DNA of 64,000 nt from a virus. The position numbers and the translations under genes are program-made. The stretch is taken from the IMG/VR virus record IMGVR_UViG_3300037258_000590, positions 146,384 through 210,383 of that record; one strand, written 5' to 3'. Under the pieces are notes generated by a model. It did no database searches. It saw only the letters and a program-made list of their open reading frames with translations, and was not told the origin of the DNA. Below are positions 15,633 through 22,216 of the stretch, piece after piece (the stretch's first letter is position 1; every line of letters begins with the position of its first letter).

Positions 15633-15748
15633 CCAGTTTCCGGCGAAACGTCCCGCCGGCCGGAACTTCCGGATAGCGGGGCGTCCGCGGGGGATAGCCG
15701 CCTCGCGCTGATGATGCCGAACCGTTTTTTATGACAGGAGTGCTGATC
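15633..15748 (+). promoter_or_regulatory. Leader element 14
   Basis: GGCGAAACG; outer stem ACGTCCCGC / GCGGGGCGT and inner CCGGAACTTCCGG; then GCTGATGATGCCGAACCG, a T-run (TTTTTT at 15725-15730) and ATGACAGGAG. The T-run after a hairpin is terminator-like, unlike in the other copies. Confidence 0.6.
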
Positions 15749-15841
15749 GTGATCGGTATTTGCATCGGGTTTACGCGAATCGGTGAGGCGGCGACATGGC
15801 GGGAGGCCATGGCCGCTTGCACGACCTGGGCGAGTTCATGA
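15749..15841 (+). CDS. Short ORF after leader 14, possibly a frameshifted gene start
   Basis: GTG correctly spaced from GACAGGAGTGCTGATC; reads VIGICIGFTRIGEAATWREA then stops after 30 residues. It overlaps the ORF at 15796 in another frame. Either a genuine small peptide or the 5' part of a gene broken by an indel near 15800-15830. Confidence 0.35.
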   Translation: MIGICIGFTRIGEAATWREAMAACTTWASS

Positions 15842-15963
15842 AGTCGGCGGCCGGTTTCGAACAGCGGGGCTGGCACGGGTTCGCCGCGGACTCGGCGGTC
15901 AGCGGGGTTCTGGTCCGGCTGATCGATGACGAGACGGTGCAGACCGGTTTCGCGGTGAGCTGA
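15796..15963 (+). CDS. Hypothetical protein, 55 aa (possibly 3' part of a broken gene)
   Basis: Reads MAGGHGRLHDLGEFMKSAAG through FAADSAVSGVLVRLIDDETV, protein-like to its TGA, but has no good ribosome site of its own. A single-base shift would join it to the ORF at 15749. Next gene begins 2 bases later. Confidence 0.4.
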   Translation: MAGGHGRLHDLGEFMKSAAGFEQRGWHGFAADSAVSGVLVRLIDDETVQTGFAVS

Positions 15964-15964
15964 G

Positions 15965-16276
15965 ATGACCACCGCGAAGACAAGCATGGTGCACTGCGGC
16001 GTGCCCCGGTGGGATGCCCGCGTGACAGACGCTGCCGGGAAGCCGGTGCCCGCATGGTACCCGCCATGGTCGCGCAGGTGGTTCATCATCCGCCGGGCGG
16101 CCGGAGAAGCCGGGGTGACACTGGAAACCAGGATCCCGGGATGGCCCAGCGGAATAGCAAAGCACGATAACCAGGCTGCGGCCGAGATGGCGGCACGCGA
16201 AACCTGGCGCGGATACGCGGCAGAGGTGACCAGGATCACCGGCCGGGAACAGGAGAGCGAACCATGGACGAGCTGA
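15965..16276 (+). CDS. Hypothetical protein, 103 aa
   Basis: ATG just after the previous stop (GGTGAGCTGAG upstream). Trp-rich middle (WYPPWSRRWFIIRRAAGEAG) and a helical C-terminus. Overlaps the next gene by 13 bases. Unrecognised. Confidence 0.65.
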   Translation: MTTAKTSMVHCGVPRWDARVTDAAGKPVPAWYPPWSRRWFIIRRAAGEAGVTLETRIPGWPSGIAKHDNQAAAEMAARETWRGYAAEVTRITGREQESEPWTS

Positions 16277-16458
16277 TGGCCCCGGATGATGTCGTGACCC
16301 GGATAACCGAAGCAGCCGCTGATGCGGACGCGCTGGCGATCATGCGCGGCGTTCCGCACGCAATGCTGCTGGCCGTGGCGGACCTGCTGCACATCGACCC
16401 GTACGGCCACCACGACCCGTGGCTGCGCAAGGCCATCGTGACCGAAGCCAGGACCTGA
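16264..16458 (+). CDS. Hypothetical helical protein, 64 aa
   Basis: ATG after ACAGGAGAGCGAACC, inside the end of the previous gene. Helices (VVTRITEAAADADALAIMRG) and a conserved-looking LLHIDPYGHHDPWLRKAI with adjacent His. Unknown. Confidence 0.7.
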   Translation: MDELMAPDDVVTRITEAAADADALAIMRGVPHAMLLAVADLLHIDPYGHHDPWLRKAIVTEART

Positions 16459-16465
16459 TGAGGAG

Positions 16466-17140
16466 ATGAACATTCCCGTGACCAGCGAGAAAACCGCTCT
16501 CGGCAGCTACACCGTATGCGACCCCCCGTTCGACACGTATGGCAGCACCACCGTACCGCTGCGCACGCCGCACGGACCGGTAACGCTGCACGTCACCGAC
16601 GACAGCCATGTATACGCCGACTCCAGCTACCGGGCGCGCGAGTATGACAGCAGCCCGAGCCTGAACGCGACAGTGGAGTGCTTTACCTGGAAAGGCGCCG
16701 ATGTGATCGGCTCTGCGAACTTCTACGCTGACACCGGCTGGATGCCTAAATGCGACGAGCACTTCTCCGGGCGCGGACGAAATATCACCGCGAAGATGAC
16801 CGCGGAAATCATCGCGCACTGGTCAGCGGTGATAACGCGGTACATGACAGAGAACCCGCTGATCCCGGTGCACGCCGGATTCCGGGCTCAAGTGCTGGCC
16901 ATGGGCAAGAAAAGCGCGGAGATCCGCAAGACCACGGAGGTACTGGCCGCATTGCGGGCCGATCACGCCAGGCTGCGCCGCGCGGTACGCCAGGCGCTTG
17001 CCGCCGAGCGCACTCTGCGCGAACCAGGCGGGATGAACGAGCCGCGCCCGTACGCCGATTACCAGAGCCACTACGCCAGCGGTTACGTCGTAGAGCTGGA
17101 GCAAGATGCAGCTCGCAAGGAGCACGACGCGAAATCGTGA
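16466..17140 (+). CDS. Hypothetical protein, 224 aa
   Basis: ATG 16466 after GATGAGGAG; GTG 16478 is an alternative. N-terminal beta-rich domain (TVPLRTPHGPVTLHVTDDSH), middle with helices (AEIIAHWSAVITRYMTENPL), and a C-terminal coiled coil (ARLRRAVRQALAAERTLREP). No known family. Confidence 0.75.
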   Translation: MNIPVTSEKTALGSYTVCDPPFDTYGSTTVPLRTPHGPVTLHVTDDSHVYADSSYRAREYDSSPSLNATVECFTWKGADVIGSANFYADTGWMPKCDEHFSGRGRNITAKMTAEIIAHWSAVITRYMTENPLIPVHAGFRAQVLAMGKKSAEIRKTTEVLAALRADHARLRRAVRQALAAERTLREPGGMNEPRPYADYQSHYASGYVVELEQDAARKEHDAKS

Positions 17141-17180
17141 CCGGAGCCAAGACCCGCCGTACTGAGAACAGGAGACAGGC

Positions 17181-17795
17181 ATGCCCGGAATGACCCCCGC
17201 CGAACAACGTGACAAGCAGTACCGGGAGCTGGCGGCGACCATCGCGAGCCAGGCCCAGGCCATCGCGGACGGCACGCTGACCGGACCGTGTTACGCCCAT
17301 GCGCGATTGATCCTGCGCAACGCTGAGCAGCTTGCAGCCGAGACGCCGGATGACCGGAGCGGCATGCCCGCCGCGGAACCCGGACCGGGTACCGGCACGC
17401 TAACCGAACGACGCAAGGCCGACCGCGCGCTGATGGCCGGCAGCGTAGCCGAGCTGGCCCGCCAGTACGGACTGCGCGCCGTGGTAACAGGCGAGCAGCA
17501 CGGATCGCGGGAAACGTCTGTCAACCTGTCCGGCCCGCACGAACTGAAACTAACTGTGCACTTCCGCGGCGATTCTGTGCAACCAGATACCCACGTACTG
17601 ATCTGGTACAGGGTGGACCACCCGGTACCAGGCTCAGGTATCCAGTTGAACCCGGCGGTTTTCCGCAACGTCGATGCGCATCACGGCGCGGATGCCGCCG
17701 ATGTCGTGCACGGATTCCAGGCGCTGTGCGAACTGCTGAAGCAGCGGTTCGCGGCCATCGCGGACGGGCGTGCGTTCATCATCCCTGACCGCTGA
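17181..17795 (+). CDS. Hypothetical protein, 204 aa
   Basis: ATG after AACAGGAGACAGGC. N-terminal helical region (REQ-like EQRDKQYRELAATIASQA), Pro/Gly linker near 70-80, then an alpha/beta domain (LKLTVHFRGDSVQPDTHVLI) ending in a helix. Not recognised. Confidence 0.75.
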   Translation: MPGMTPAEQRDKQYRELAATIASQAQAIADGTLTGPCYAHARLILRNAEQLAAETPDDRSGMPAAEPGPGTGTLTERRKADRALMAGSVAELARQYGLRAVVTGEQHGSRETSVNLSGPHELKLTVHFRGDSVQPDTHVLIWYRVDHPVPGSGIQLNPAVFRNVDAHHGADAADVVHGFQALCELLKQRFAAIADGRAFIIPDR

Positions 17796-17963
17796 CGGAT
17801 GCGGCGAAACGTCCCGCCGGCCGGAACTTCCGGATAACGGGGCGTCCCTGAGGGCCGGCCGCCTGCCGGACGGCAGCCTGTACGTCGTGATCCTGAGCAC
17901 CCTGGACCAGCGCACCAGCACGTAAGTCAGCACCAGCAGCAGCACAAGACAGGAGAACCCGTA
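17796..17963 (+). promoter_or_regulatory. Leader element 15 (long, diverged)
   Basis: GGCGAAACG, ACGTCCCGCC with inner CCGGAACTTCCGG, CGGGGCGTCC; the second half differs from other copies (GGGCCGGCCGCCTGCCGGAC; later CACCAGCAGCAGCAC) and ends in AAGACAGGAGAACCCGTA before ATG 17964. No ORF with a ribosome site lies in these 168 bases. Confidence 0.55.
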
Positions 17964-18440
17964 ATGATCGGGCTTGAACCGGAAGACGAGATCACCAGCG
18001 ATGAAGACCTGATCCTCCTCGCAGAGGTCCGGGCGCGGATCGCGGCCCTGAAGCCGTACCACGTGGAAGACACGCGGATTCTGCGCCGGTTTGCCGAAGA
18101 GGCATTCGGCACGCGGGAAACCGCGGATAGCTGGCTGGCCGGGCAGGAAGCTGACCTCCGGCCGCACCTGGAAGTGGTGACGTGGAGCGCCGAGGAAGAG
18201 GAGCTGCTGGCGCTAAAGGCGCTGGAAGCGGCGATGGCAGCACTGGGCGAAAACACGACCGCGATCAACGAGGGCTACGTGCGCACGGTTGTCGAAGACG
18301 ACACCGAGGACATCACCGGTGCCGTTGCCATCGAGATCCTGGGCGAGTACGTGGACTGGGAGCGGATGACCGAAGACCGCAAAGCGGTGCTGACCCAGGT
18401 CATGTACCGCGGCACCGGCTTCTACCTGGAAGGACGCTGA
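17964..18440 (+). CDS. Acidic hypothetical protein, 158 aa
   Basis: ATG after GACAGGAGAACCCGTA. Strongly acidic helices (EPEDEITSDEDLILLAEVRA; AEEEELLALKALEAAMAALG), few aromatics. Such acidic small phage proteins often act as inhibitors or mimics, but that is speculation. Followed after 2 bases by the next gene. Confidence 0.75.
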   Translation: MIGLEPEDEITSDEDLILLAEVRARIAALKPYHVEDTRILRRFAEEAFGTRETADSWLAGQEADLRPHLEVVTWSAEEEELLALKALEAAMAALGENTTAINEGYVRTVVEDDTEDITGAVAIEILGEYVDWERMTEDRKAVLTQVMYRGTGFYLEGR

Positions 18441-18442
18441 TC

Positions 18443-18865
18443 ATGCTTGTCACAATTGTCCAGAATTCAGACGAGTACGCGCTCGTGCACCGAGCGGGGT
18501 GCACGGATATCAAGCGCCGGGAAATGCGGCAGCGAGCGTACCTGAGCCAGTGGGATGCCGACGTGGCAACTCAGCAGGAAGCAGCGAATGACGCCTGGTC
18601 GGATTTCATCGCTGAAGACATGACCGAGGAGGCCGCCCTGGGCTACACCACATTCCTGCCCTGCTGCGCTGAACTGCCCGCAGCAGCGATTACCGTGCCG
18701 TGGGACCAAGCGCAGACGAACATCGCAGCGCTAGCCCTGCACCGGATGGCGTTCTCGGCGCCGGATTCCGAAGTATCGGCGGAGATGCGCGAGACCGCGC
18801 GGGCAGCACACCAGACACTGCGAACGGTCCTGGACGCGACCAGGCCCGGAGCCGGCGCGTCATGA
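18443..18865 (+). CDS. Hypothetical protein, 140 aa
   Basis: ATG after GGAAGGACGCTGATC. Two-part: LVTIVQNSDEYALVHRAGCT with D-I-K-R-R, and a helical C-terminal half with FLPCCAELP (adjacent Cys). Stop overlaps a tiny ORF. Unrecognised. Confidence 0.75.
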   Translation: MLVTIVQNSDEYALVHRAGCTDIKRREMRQRAYLSQWDADVATQQEAANDAWSDFIAEDMTEEAALGYTTFLPCCAELPAAAITVPWDQAQTNIAALALHRMAFSAPDSEVSAEMRETARAAHQTLRTVLDATRPGAGAS

Positions 18866-18897
18866 CAGCGGAGCAGCTGCTCGTCAAAAACGCCTGA
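18862..18897 (+). CDS. Possible 11-residue peptide
   Basis: ATGA overlap with the preceding stop, reading MTAEQLLVKNA. May be a chance ORF or a reinitiation peptide; nothing more can be supported. Confidence 0.2.
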   Translation: MTAEQLLVKNA

Positions 18898-18939
18898 TCA
18901 GCTCTTACCAAGAACCATTTCCAGACAGGAGACACCACG

Positions 18940-19314
18940 ATGCAGCAGCACGTCACGATCAGCAAGCGCCGGGAAAGCCGAGAGGGCATTGAACGGGCGC
19001 TGACTCATCACGCAGAACATGGCCGGATCGGTGTCTGGAGCCGCGGAGCGCACGACAGTGGCCACACGATATGCCTGATCGGCGGTCGCTGGCTGGAAAC
19101 GCGCTCGCTGCGGGAGACGGCGCTGGTCGTGCTCGCGCTGGCCAGTGCGGAGCAGGGCAGCCGTCCGCGGAAGCTGAGTGACATGGACCCCGCTGAGCAG
19201 CACCAGGTGGCAAAACGGGCGATGGCGCAAATCGGGGCTGAACTGCAGGCTGCCGCGCCGCAGATCAGCGCGATCATGACCGGCCAGGCCGTGCCGGAGA
19301 CCAGGACCCTATGA
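18940..19314 (+). CDS. Hypothetical protein, 124 aa
   Basis: ATG after AGACAGGAGACACCACG. Alpha/beta start (GRIGVWSRGAHDSGHTICLI) then helices. Its last codons (PETRTL, stop) lie in a 44-bp segment that is repeated exactly at 20406-20449, just before the gene at 20438. Confidence 0.75.
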   Translation: MQQHVTISKRRESREGIERALTHHAEHGRIGVWSRGAHDSGHTICLIGGRWLETRSLRETALVVLALASAEQGSRPRKLSDMDPAEQHQVAKRAMAQIGAELQAAAPQISAIMTGQAVPETRTL

Positions 19315-19337
19315 GGAGAAAGACAATGGATGATGAG
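19294..19337 (+). repeat. 44-bp direct repeat, left copy
   Basis: Begins CCGGAGACCAGGACCCTATG and ends AATGGATGATGAG; identical to 20406-20449. It contains the end of the upstream gene, a GAGGAG ribosome site and the first four codons of the gene at 20438, so the left copy leaves a truncated gene start at 19326. Confidence 0.9.
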
Positions 19338-19341
19338 GGCG

Positions 19342-19406
19342 CTGGGGAAGCTCTGACGGCCCGGAACCGGGCAACTGGCCGGTTCCGGACGGGGAAGCTT
19401 CCCCAG
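19342..19406 (+). promoter_or_regulatory. Long two-tier hairpin before the 76-aa gene
   Basis: Outer arms CTGGGGAAGCT (19342-19352) and AGCTTCCCCAG (19396-19406) are perfect 11-mers. Inner arms CCGGAACCGG (19361-19370) and CCGGTTCCGG (19379-19388) are perfect 10-mers. ACGGGAGACTGAGCACC follows before ATG 19432. Probably a leader-type structure; no T-run, so not a standard terminator. Confidence 0.75.
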
Positions 19407-19431
19407 CCATCACGACGGGAGACTGAGCACC

Positions 19432-19662
19432 ATGCGTATCCACCCGCGCTACCTGCAACTCCGTGACCTCGCGGACCGGGCTGGCATCCACCCGTCACGC
19501 TGCTGGCGATGCAAGAACGACAACAGCGGCTGGAAGATCGGTGAGGATGACGGCCGCGATCCGGACTACGTGGGCTGGCAATGCCAGCGCTGCGGCGCCG
19601 CGAACGGCCTGAGCCGGGGCGCCATCCGCGCTCGCATCCGCAGGGCTGCGGACAAGCAATGA
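19432..19662 (+). CDS. Small zinc-ribbon protein, 76 aa
   Basis: CWRCKNDN and CQRCGAANGL (two CxxC pairs 22 residues apart) suggest one zinc ribbon; basic C-terminus (SRGAIRARIRRAADKQ) could contact nucleic acid. ATG after GACGGGAGACTGAGC. The C-terminal 63 bases are duplicated at 20306-20368. Confidence 0.75.
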   Translation: MRIHPRYLQLRDLADRAGIHPSRCWRCKNDNSGWKIGEDDGRDPDYVGWQCQRCGAANGLSRGAIRARIRRAADKQ

Positions 19663-19688
19663 CCACCGGGACGGCAAGGAGGACGCGC

Positions 19689-19829
19689 GTGCCAGACGAC
19701 CCGTACGGCGATCCTGACGGCCTTACCTCCCGGTGGGTGTCCGCGGGCGAGCCTGATCACCCCTTCAAGGGCGACGGCAAACGGCGCGGCGAATGCGGGT
19801 GCACTCGCCGCGCCAGTCAGCACGACTAA
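19689..19829 (+). CDS. Small hypothetical protein, 46 aa
   Basis: GTG 19689 has AAGGAGGACGCGC directly upstream, better than the ATG at 19659 that overlaps the previous stop. Polar, with CGCTRRA near the end. Unknown function. Confidence 0.6.
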   Translation: MPDDPYGDPDGLTSRWVSAGEPDHPFKGDGKRRGECGCTRRASQHD

Positions 19830-19849
19830 CCAGAACAGGAGGCCCGGCC

Positions 19850-20140
19850 ATGCCGAGGTCGCAAATCACCGTCAACACGAATTGCGTAGCGGGTCAGCAC
19901 GCCAGCGAGAAGAACATCGAATTCAGCTCGCCGGTCGGCGGGGGGCTGATCAACTTCGAGATCACTCCTGATGACCAGCTGAAAGTGCACATCTGCCGGC
20001 AGGACCTCACGGTGCAGGTCTCGGCGGGCGAGCCAGGCCGGCCGGTTCGCTACGGCAATCTGCGCCTGGACCGGGCGCTGTACCGCGCCGCTAAGGCGTT
20101 CGTCACCGACTACGAGGCAAGACAGGAGAACGCGACGTGA
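19850..20140 (+). CDS. Hypothetical protein, 96 aa
   Basis: ATG after AACAGGAGGCCCGGCC. Beta-rich (GGLINFEITPDDQLKVHICR; LTVQVSAGEPGRPV) with a final helix. Stop overlaps the next GTG. Unrecognised. Confidence 0.75.
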   Translation: MPRSQITVNTNCVAGQHASEKNIEFSSPVGGGLINFEITPDDQLKVHICRQDLTVQVSAGEPGRPVRYGNLRLDRALYRAAKAFVTDYEARQENAT

Positions 20141-20337
20141 TCTCAGACCTGACCGCTACCGACCGCGCCGTCAATGCGGCCCGCATCCTTGAGGTGCAGC
20201 AGCCTATCCGCGAAGGCAAGGACCCTGATGAGTCCGCGAGGCTCACCGAGCCCGAGCCTATGTGGAACACGAAGGTCGCCGTCGTGATGAACCTGCGAGC
20301 CAAGGATGCCAGCGCTGCGGGGCGGCGAACGGCCTGA
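20137..20337 (+). CDS. Hypothetical protein, 66 aa, with replaced C-terminus
   Basis: GTG start overlapping the previous stop. The first ~54 residues look native (RAVNAARILEVQQPIREGKD). The last ~12 (DASAAGRRTA) read a relic of the zinc-ribbon gene out of frame, so the original C-terminus has been lost or extended by recombination at 20306. Confidence 0.65.
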   Translation: MISDLTATDRAVNAARILEVQQPIREGKDPDESARLTEPEPMWNTKVAVVMNLRAKDASAAGRRTA

Positions 20338-20390
20338 GCCGGTCCGCTATCCGCGCTCGCATCCGCAGGACAAGGAGCGCAGAACGATAA
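20307..20390 (+). pseudogene. Duplicated C-terminal fragment of the zinc-ribbon gene
   Basis: From 20307 the other frame reads CQRCGAANGLSRSAIRARIR and on to a TAA, matching the end of the 76-aa protein at 19432-19662 with few changes and no internal stop. It lacks the N-terminal CxxC and a start, so it is a fragment overlapping the end of the 66-aa gene. Confidence 0.8.
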
Positions 20391-20405
20391 GCATCCCCTA
20401 CGAGC

Positions 20406-20449
20406 CCGGAGACCAGGACCCTATGAGGAGAAAGACAATGGATGATGAG
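20406..20449 (+). repeat. 44-bp direct repeat, right copy
   Basis: Identical to 19294-19337. Here it leads into the intact gene at 20438. The 1068 bases between the copies hold the hairpin, four genes and the zinc-ribbon relic. Confidence 0.9.
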
Positions 20450-20698
20450 ATAGCGGCGGAACTGACAGCCCCAGAACGCGATGCCCTCTGGGGCATCCTG
20501 AACAGCCGCAGATACGTACCCGCGTATGACCTTTGGGTCAGCCTAGAGGATCGCGGGCTGATCGGCCCGGGTCCCCGCCCTGACCTCGTGGACCCGACTC
20601 CGCTGGGCCGCGCGGTCTGGCACCGGCTGTTCGTCCCCGCAGGAGTGCGGGAGGCCAACGCCCGATTCGCCCGGCACTATGCCGAGTGGCAGGCATGA
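20438..20698 (+). CDS. Hypothetical protein, 86 aa, winged-helix-like
   Basis: ATG after ATGAGGAGAAAGACA. LTAPERDALWGILNSRRYVP followed by LVDPTPLGRAVWHRLFVPAG has the helix-turn-helix spacing and the L-T-x-x-G-x-x pattern of small winged-helix proteins, suggesting DNA binding; this is tentative. Its first codons are duplicated at 19326. Confidence 0.7.
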   Translation: MDDEIAAELTAPERDALWGILNSRRYVPAYDLWVSLEDRGLIGPGPRPDLVDPTPLGRAVWHRLFVPAGVREANARFARHYAEWQA

Positions 20699-20743
20699 GC
20701 CCTGCCAGGGTAGCGGCCCCATGCCTAAGAGAGGGAGTACGAG

Positions 20744-21016
20744 ATGAGCGAGACCGCAGCCGCACTCGCGGCAGCGAAAGACATCCTCGAAAAAAGCAAG
20801 TGGCCCGCTGCCGCGCTGGACAGGGGGAACTTCGCCCCCGGCTGGGGCGTCGTGGACGGCCGGGGCAACTGGCTCGGCTGGTTCAGGATCAGAACCCCGG
20901 GCGGAGACGCCACGTGGACCTACAGCGACCCCGGCGGGATCGCGGAGAAGATGGCCAGCAAGTGGGAGATAGCCCCCGGCGCGGTCCCTTACCTCGCTGG
21001 GACCTCGCCGACCTGA
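20744..21016 (+). CDS. Hypothetical protein, 90 aa, C-terminus at a recombination joint
   Basis: ATG after AGAGGGAGTACGAG. Trp-rich domain (WGVVDGRGNWLGWFRIRTPG). The last residues (YLAGTSPT) and stop lie in DNA that also occurs in leader 13 (CCTCGCCGACCTGAACCGCT), so the end was acquired by recombination. Confidence 0.7.
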   Translation: MSETAAALAAAKDILEKSKWPAAALDRGNFAPGWGVVDGRGNWLGWFRIRTPGGDATWTYSDPGGIAEKMASKWEIAPGAVPYLAGTSPT

Positions 21017-21027
21017 ACCGCTCGGGC

Positions 21028-21145
21028 GCTCCCCGGCCAGGATGCAGACCTCTCCCCCAGGAGGCTCGCGCAAGTACAAGCCGAGATCACGGGGGAACGG
21101 GAGCGCCGGGCCGGCCTTGGACGCCGAGGACGCGCGTCTTTGCCG
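21028..21145 (+). pseudogene. Rearranged relic of the 389-aa coiled-coil gene
   Basis: 21060-21135 reads R-R-L-A-Q-V-Q-A-E-I-T-G-E-R-E-R-R and, after a frameshift, D-A-E-D-A-R-L, matching residues about 93-120 of the protein at 12734-13903. Immediately before, GGCCAGGATGCAGAC (about 21037-21051) is the inverted complement of the adjacent segment of the same gene (GTCTGCATCCTGGCC). No usable ORF remains. Confidence 0.7.
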
Positions 21146-21187
21146 CCAGCGGGATATCAGCCAGCCCGAGACAGGAGAAATGTGATA

Positions 21188-21487
21188 ATGCAAACCATTC
21201 TTACCGTCATCGTCACCACGCCCGACGACACTCCGGCGAACGTGGCCGACGCCATCGCCTACGCACTGGACAACCCCGCGAACTACCCGGATGACGCGGA
21301 GGACGTAAGCGGGTGGGATGTCTATGTCGGTCCCGCAAGCTCCGGCTCTCCCCTCTACCTCTGGGAAGAGATCAAGCCGATCATCCACTCGGACGGGGCT
21401 TGGCCCGGCGACGACCTGGTTCCCGTAGTCGACCTGTGGCTGCAAAAGGCCGGGATCGACACCGGGTGGACACCGGACCCCGAGTAA
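21188..21487 (+). CDS. Hypothetical protein, 99 aa
   Basis: ATG 21188 (or GTG 21182) after GACAGGAGAAATGTG. Begins with a strand and helix (TILTVIVTTPDDTPANVADA IAYAL in order), acidic, with a Trp-rich C-terminus. Small alpha/beta fold likely; unrecognised. Confidence 0.75.
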   Translation: MQTILTVIVTTPDDTPANVADAIAYALDNPANYPDDAEDVSGWDVYVGPASSGSPLYLWEEIKPIIHSDGAWPGDDLVPVVDLWLQKAGIDTGWTPDPE

Positions 21488-21578
21488 ACCTCTAGTGCCT
21501 CCCGGCCGCTGGCTGCGGCGTCTGCCGCCCTGGCGGACGCTGCGGAACGACCAGGACCCGAGAAAAGGAAATCACCTG

Positions 21579-21863
21579 ATGGCTACATTCGCAGTGACCT
21601 ACTGGCAGTCACATCAGTACAGCCTCACCGTGGACACGGCTGAGGTCATCCCGGCCGTACGCGACTGGGCCGGAAAAGCTAGCGACCCGGACGGGCGTAT
21701 CGCGCGCACGCTCGCTGACCTTGAGGCCGGGTGCATCCCGTCTGACCTTTACATCGTGGCCGAAGCGCTCGAAGAGGACGGCCAGCTGGTGGCCGCCGAT
21801 GACGCGGAGCCGGACAGCTCGGACGAGCCCAGCGACTACAACGTGGAAGTTGTGGCGAAATGA
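21579..21863 (+). CDS. Hypothetical protein, 94 aa
   Basis: ATG after GAAAAGGAAATCACCTG. N-terminal strands (FAVTYWQSHQYSLTVDTAEV), acidic tail (DDAEPDSSDEPSDYNVEVVA). Stop overlaps the next ATG. Unknown. Confidence 0.75.
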   Translation: MATFAVTYWQSHQYSLTVDTAEVIPAVRDWAGKASDPDGRIARTLADLEAGCIPSDLYIVAEALEEDGQLVAADDAEPDSSDEPSDYNVEVVAK

Positions 21864-22201
21864 ATCCCGCCGAGCGGCACCAGGCCCAGGCGCGGGCCGC
21901 GGAGCCGCTGATGGAAAACTTGCTGGCCCGCCTGCGCAACCTCGCGGGCGAGCTGGAATCCCGGGGCTGGCAGTGCGAGGTCATTGACGGTTCATGGGTC
22001 TTCACGCTGCCGCAGAAGGGCCACGCAATGGCCCCGGGTGACACCGTAATCCGGGCAGACGACAGTGGCCTGGTCCCGCTCACCGGTGAAGTAACCGGCT
22101 GGGCCACGCGGGATCACGAGAAGGTTTACGTGCTGTGGGGCACCGCAGACACGGCAACCGCCGAATACGCCAGCAAGCTGCGCGTAGTAACCCCCGGCTG
22201 A
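21860..22201 (+). CDS. Hypothetical KOW/SH3-like protein, 113 aa
   Basis: ATGA overlap start. N-terminal helix (AEPLMENLLARLRNLAGELE), then APGDTVIRADDSGLVPLTGE V and strands (EKVYVLWGTADTAT), resembling a KOW-type barrel like those at 1462 and 22217. Function unknown. Confidence 0.75.
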   Translation: MNPAERHQAQARAAEPLMENLLARLRNLAGELESRGWQCEVIDGSWVFTLPQKGHAMAPGDTVIRADDSGLVPLTGEVTGWATRDHEKVYVLWGTADTATAEYASKLRVVTPG

Positions 22202-22216
22202 AACACAGACAGGAGC

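Noticed and set aside
20543-21445. 300-aa leftward ORF containing GEVCILAGERP
   Set aside because: The recognisable peptide comes from an inverted relic of another gene; the rest is shadow of the small rightward genes.
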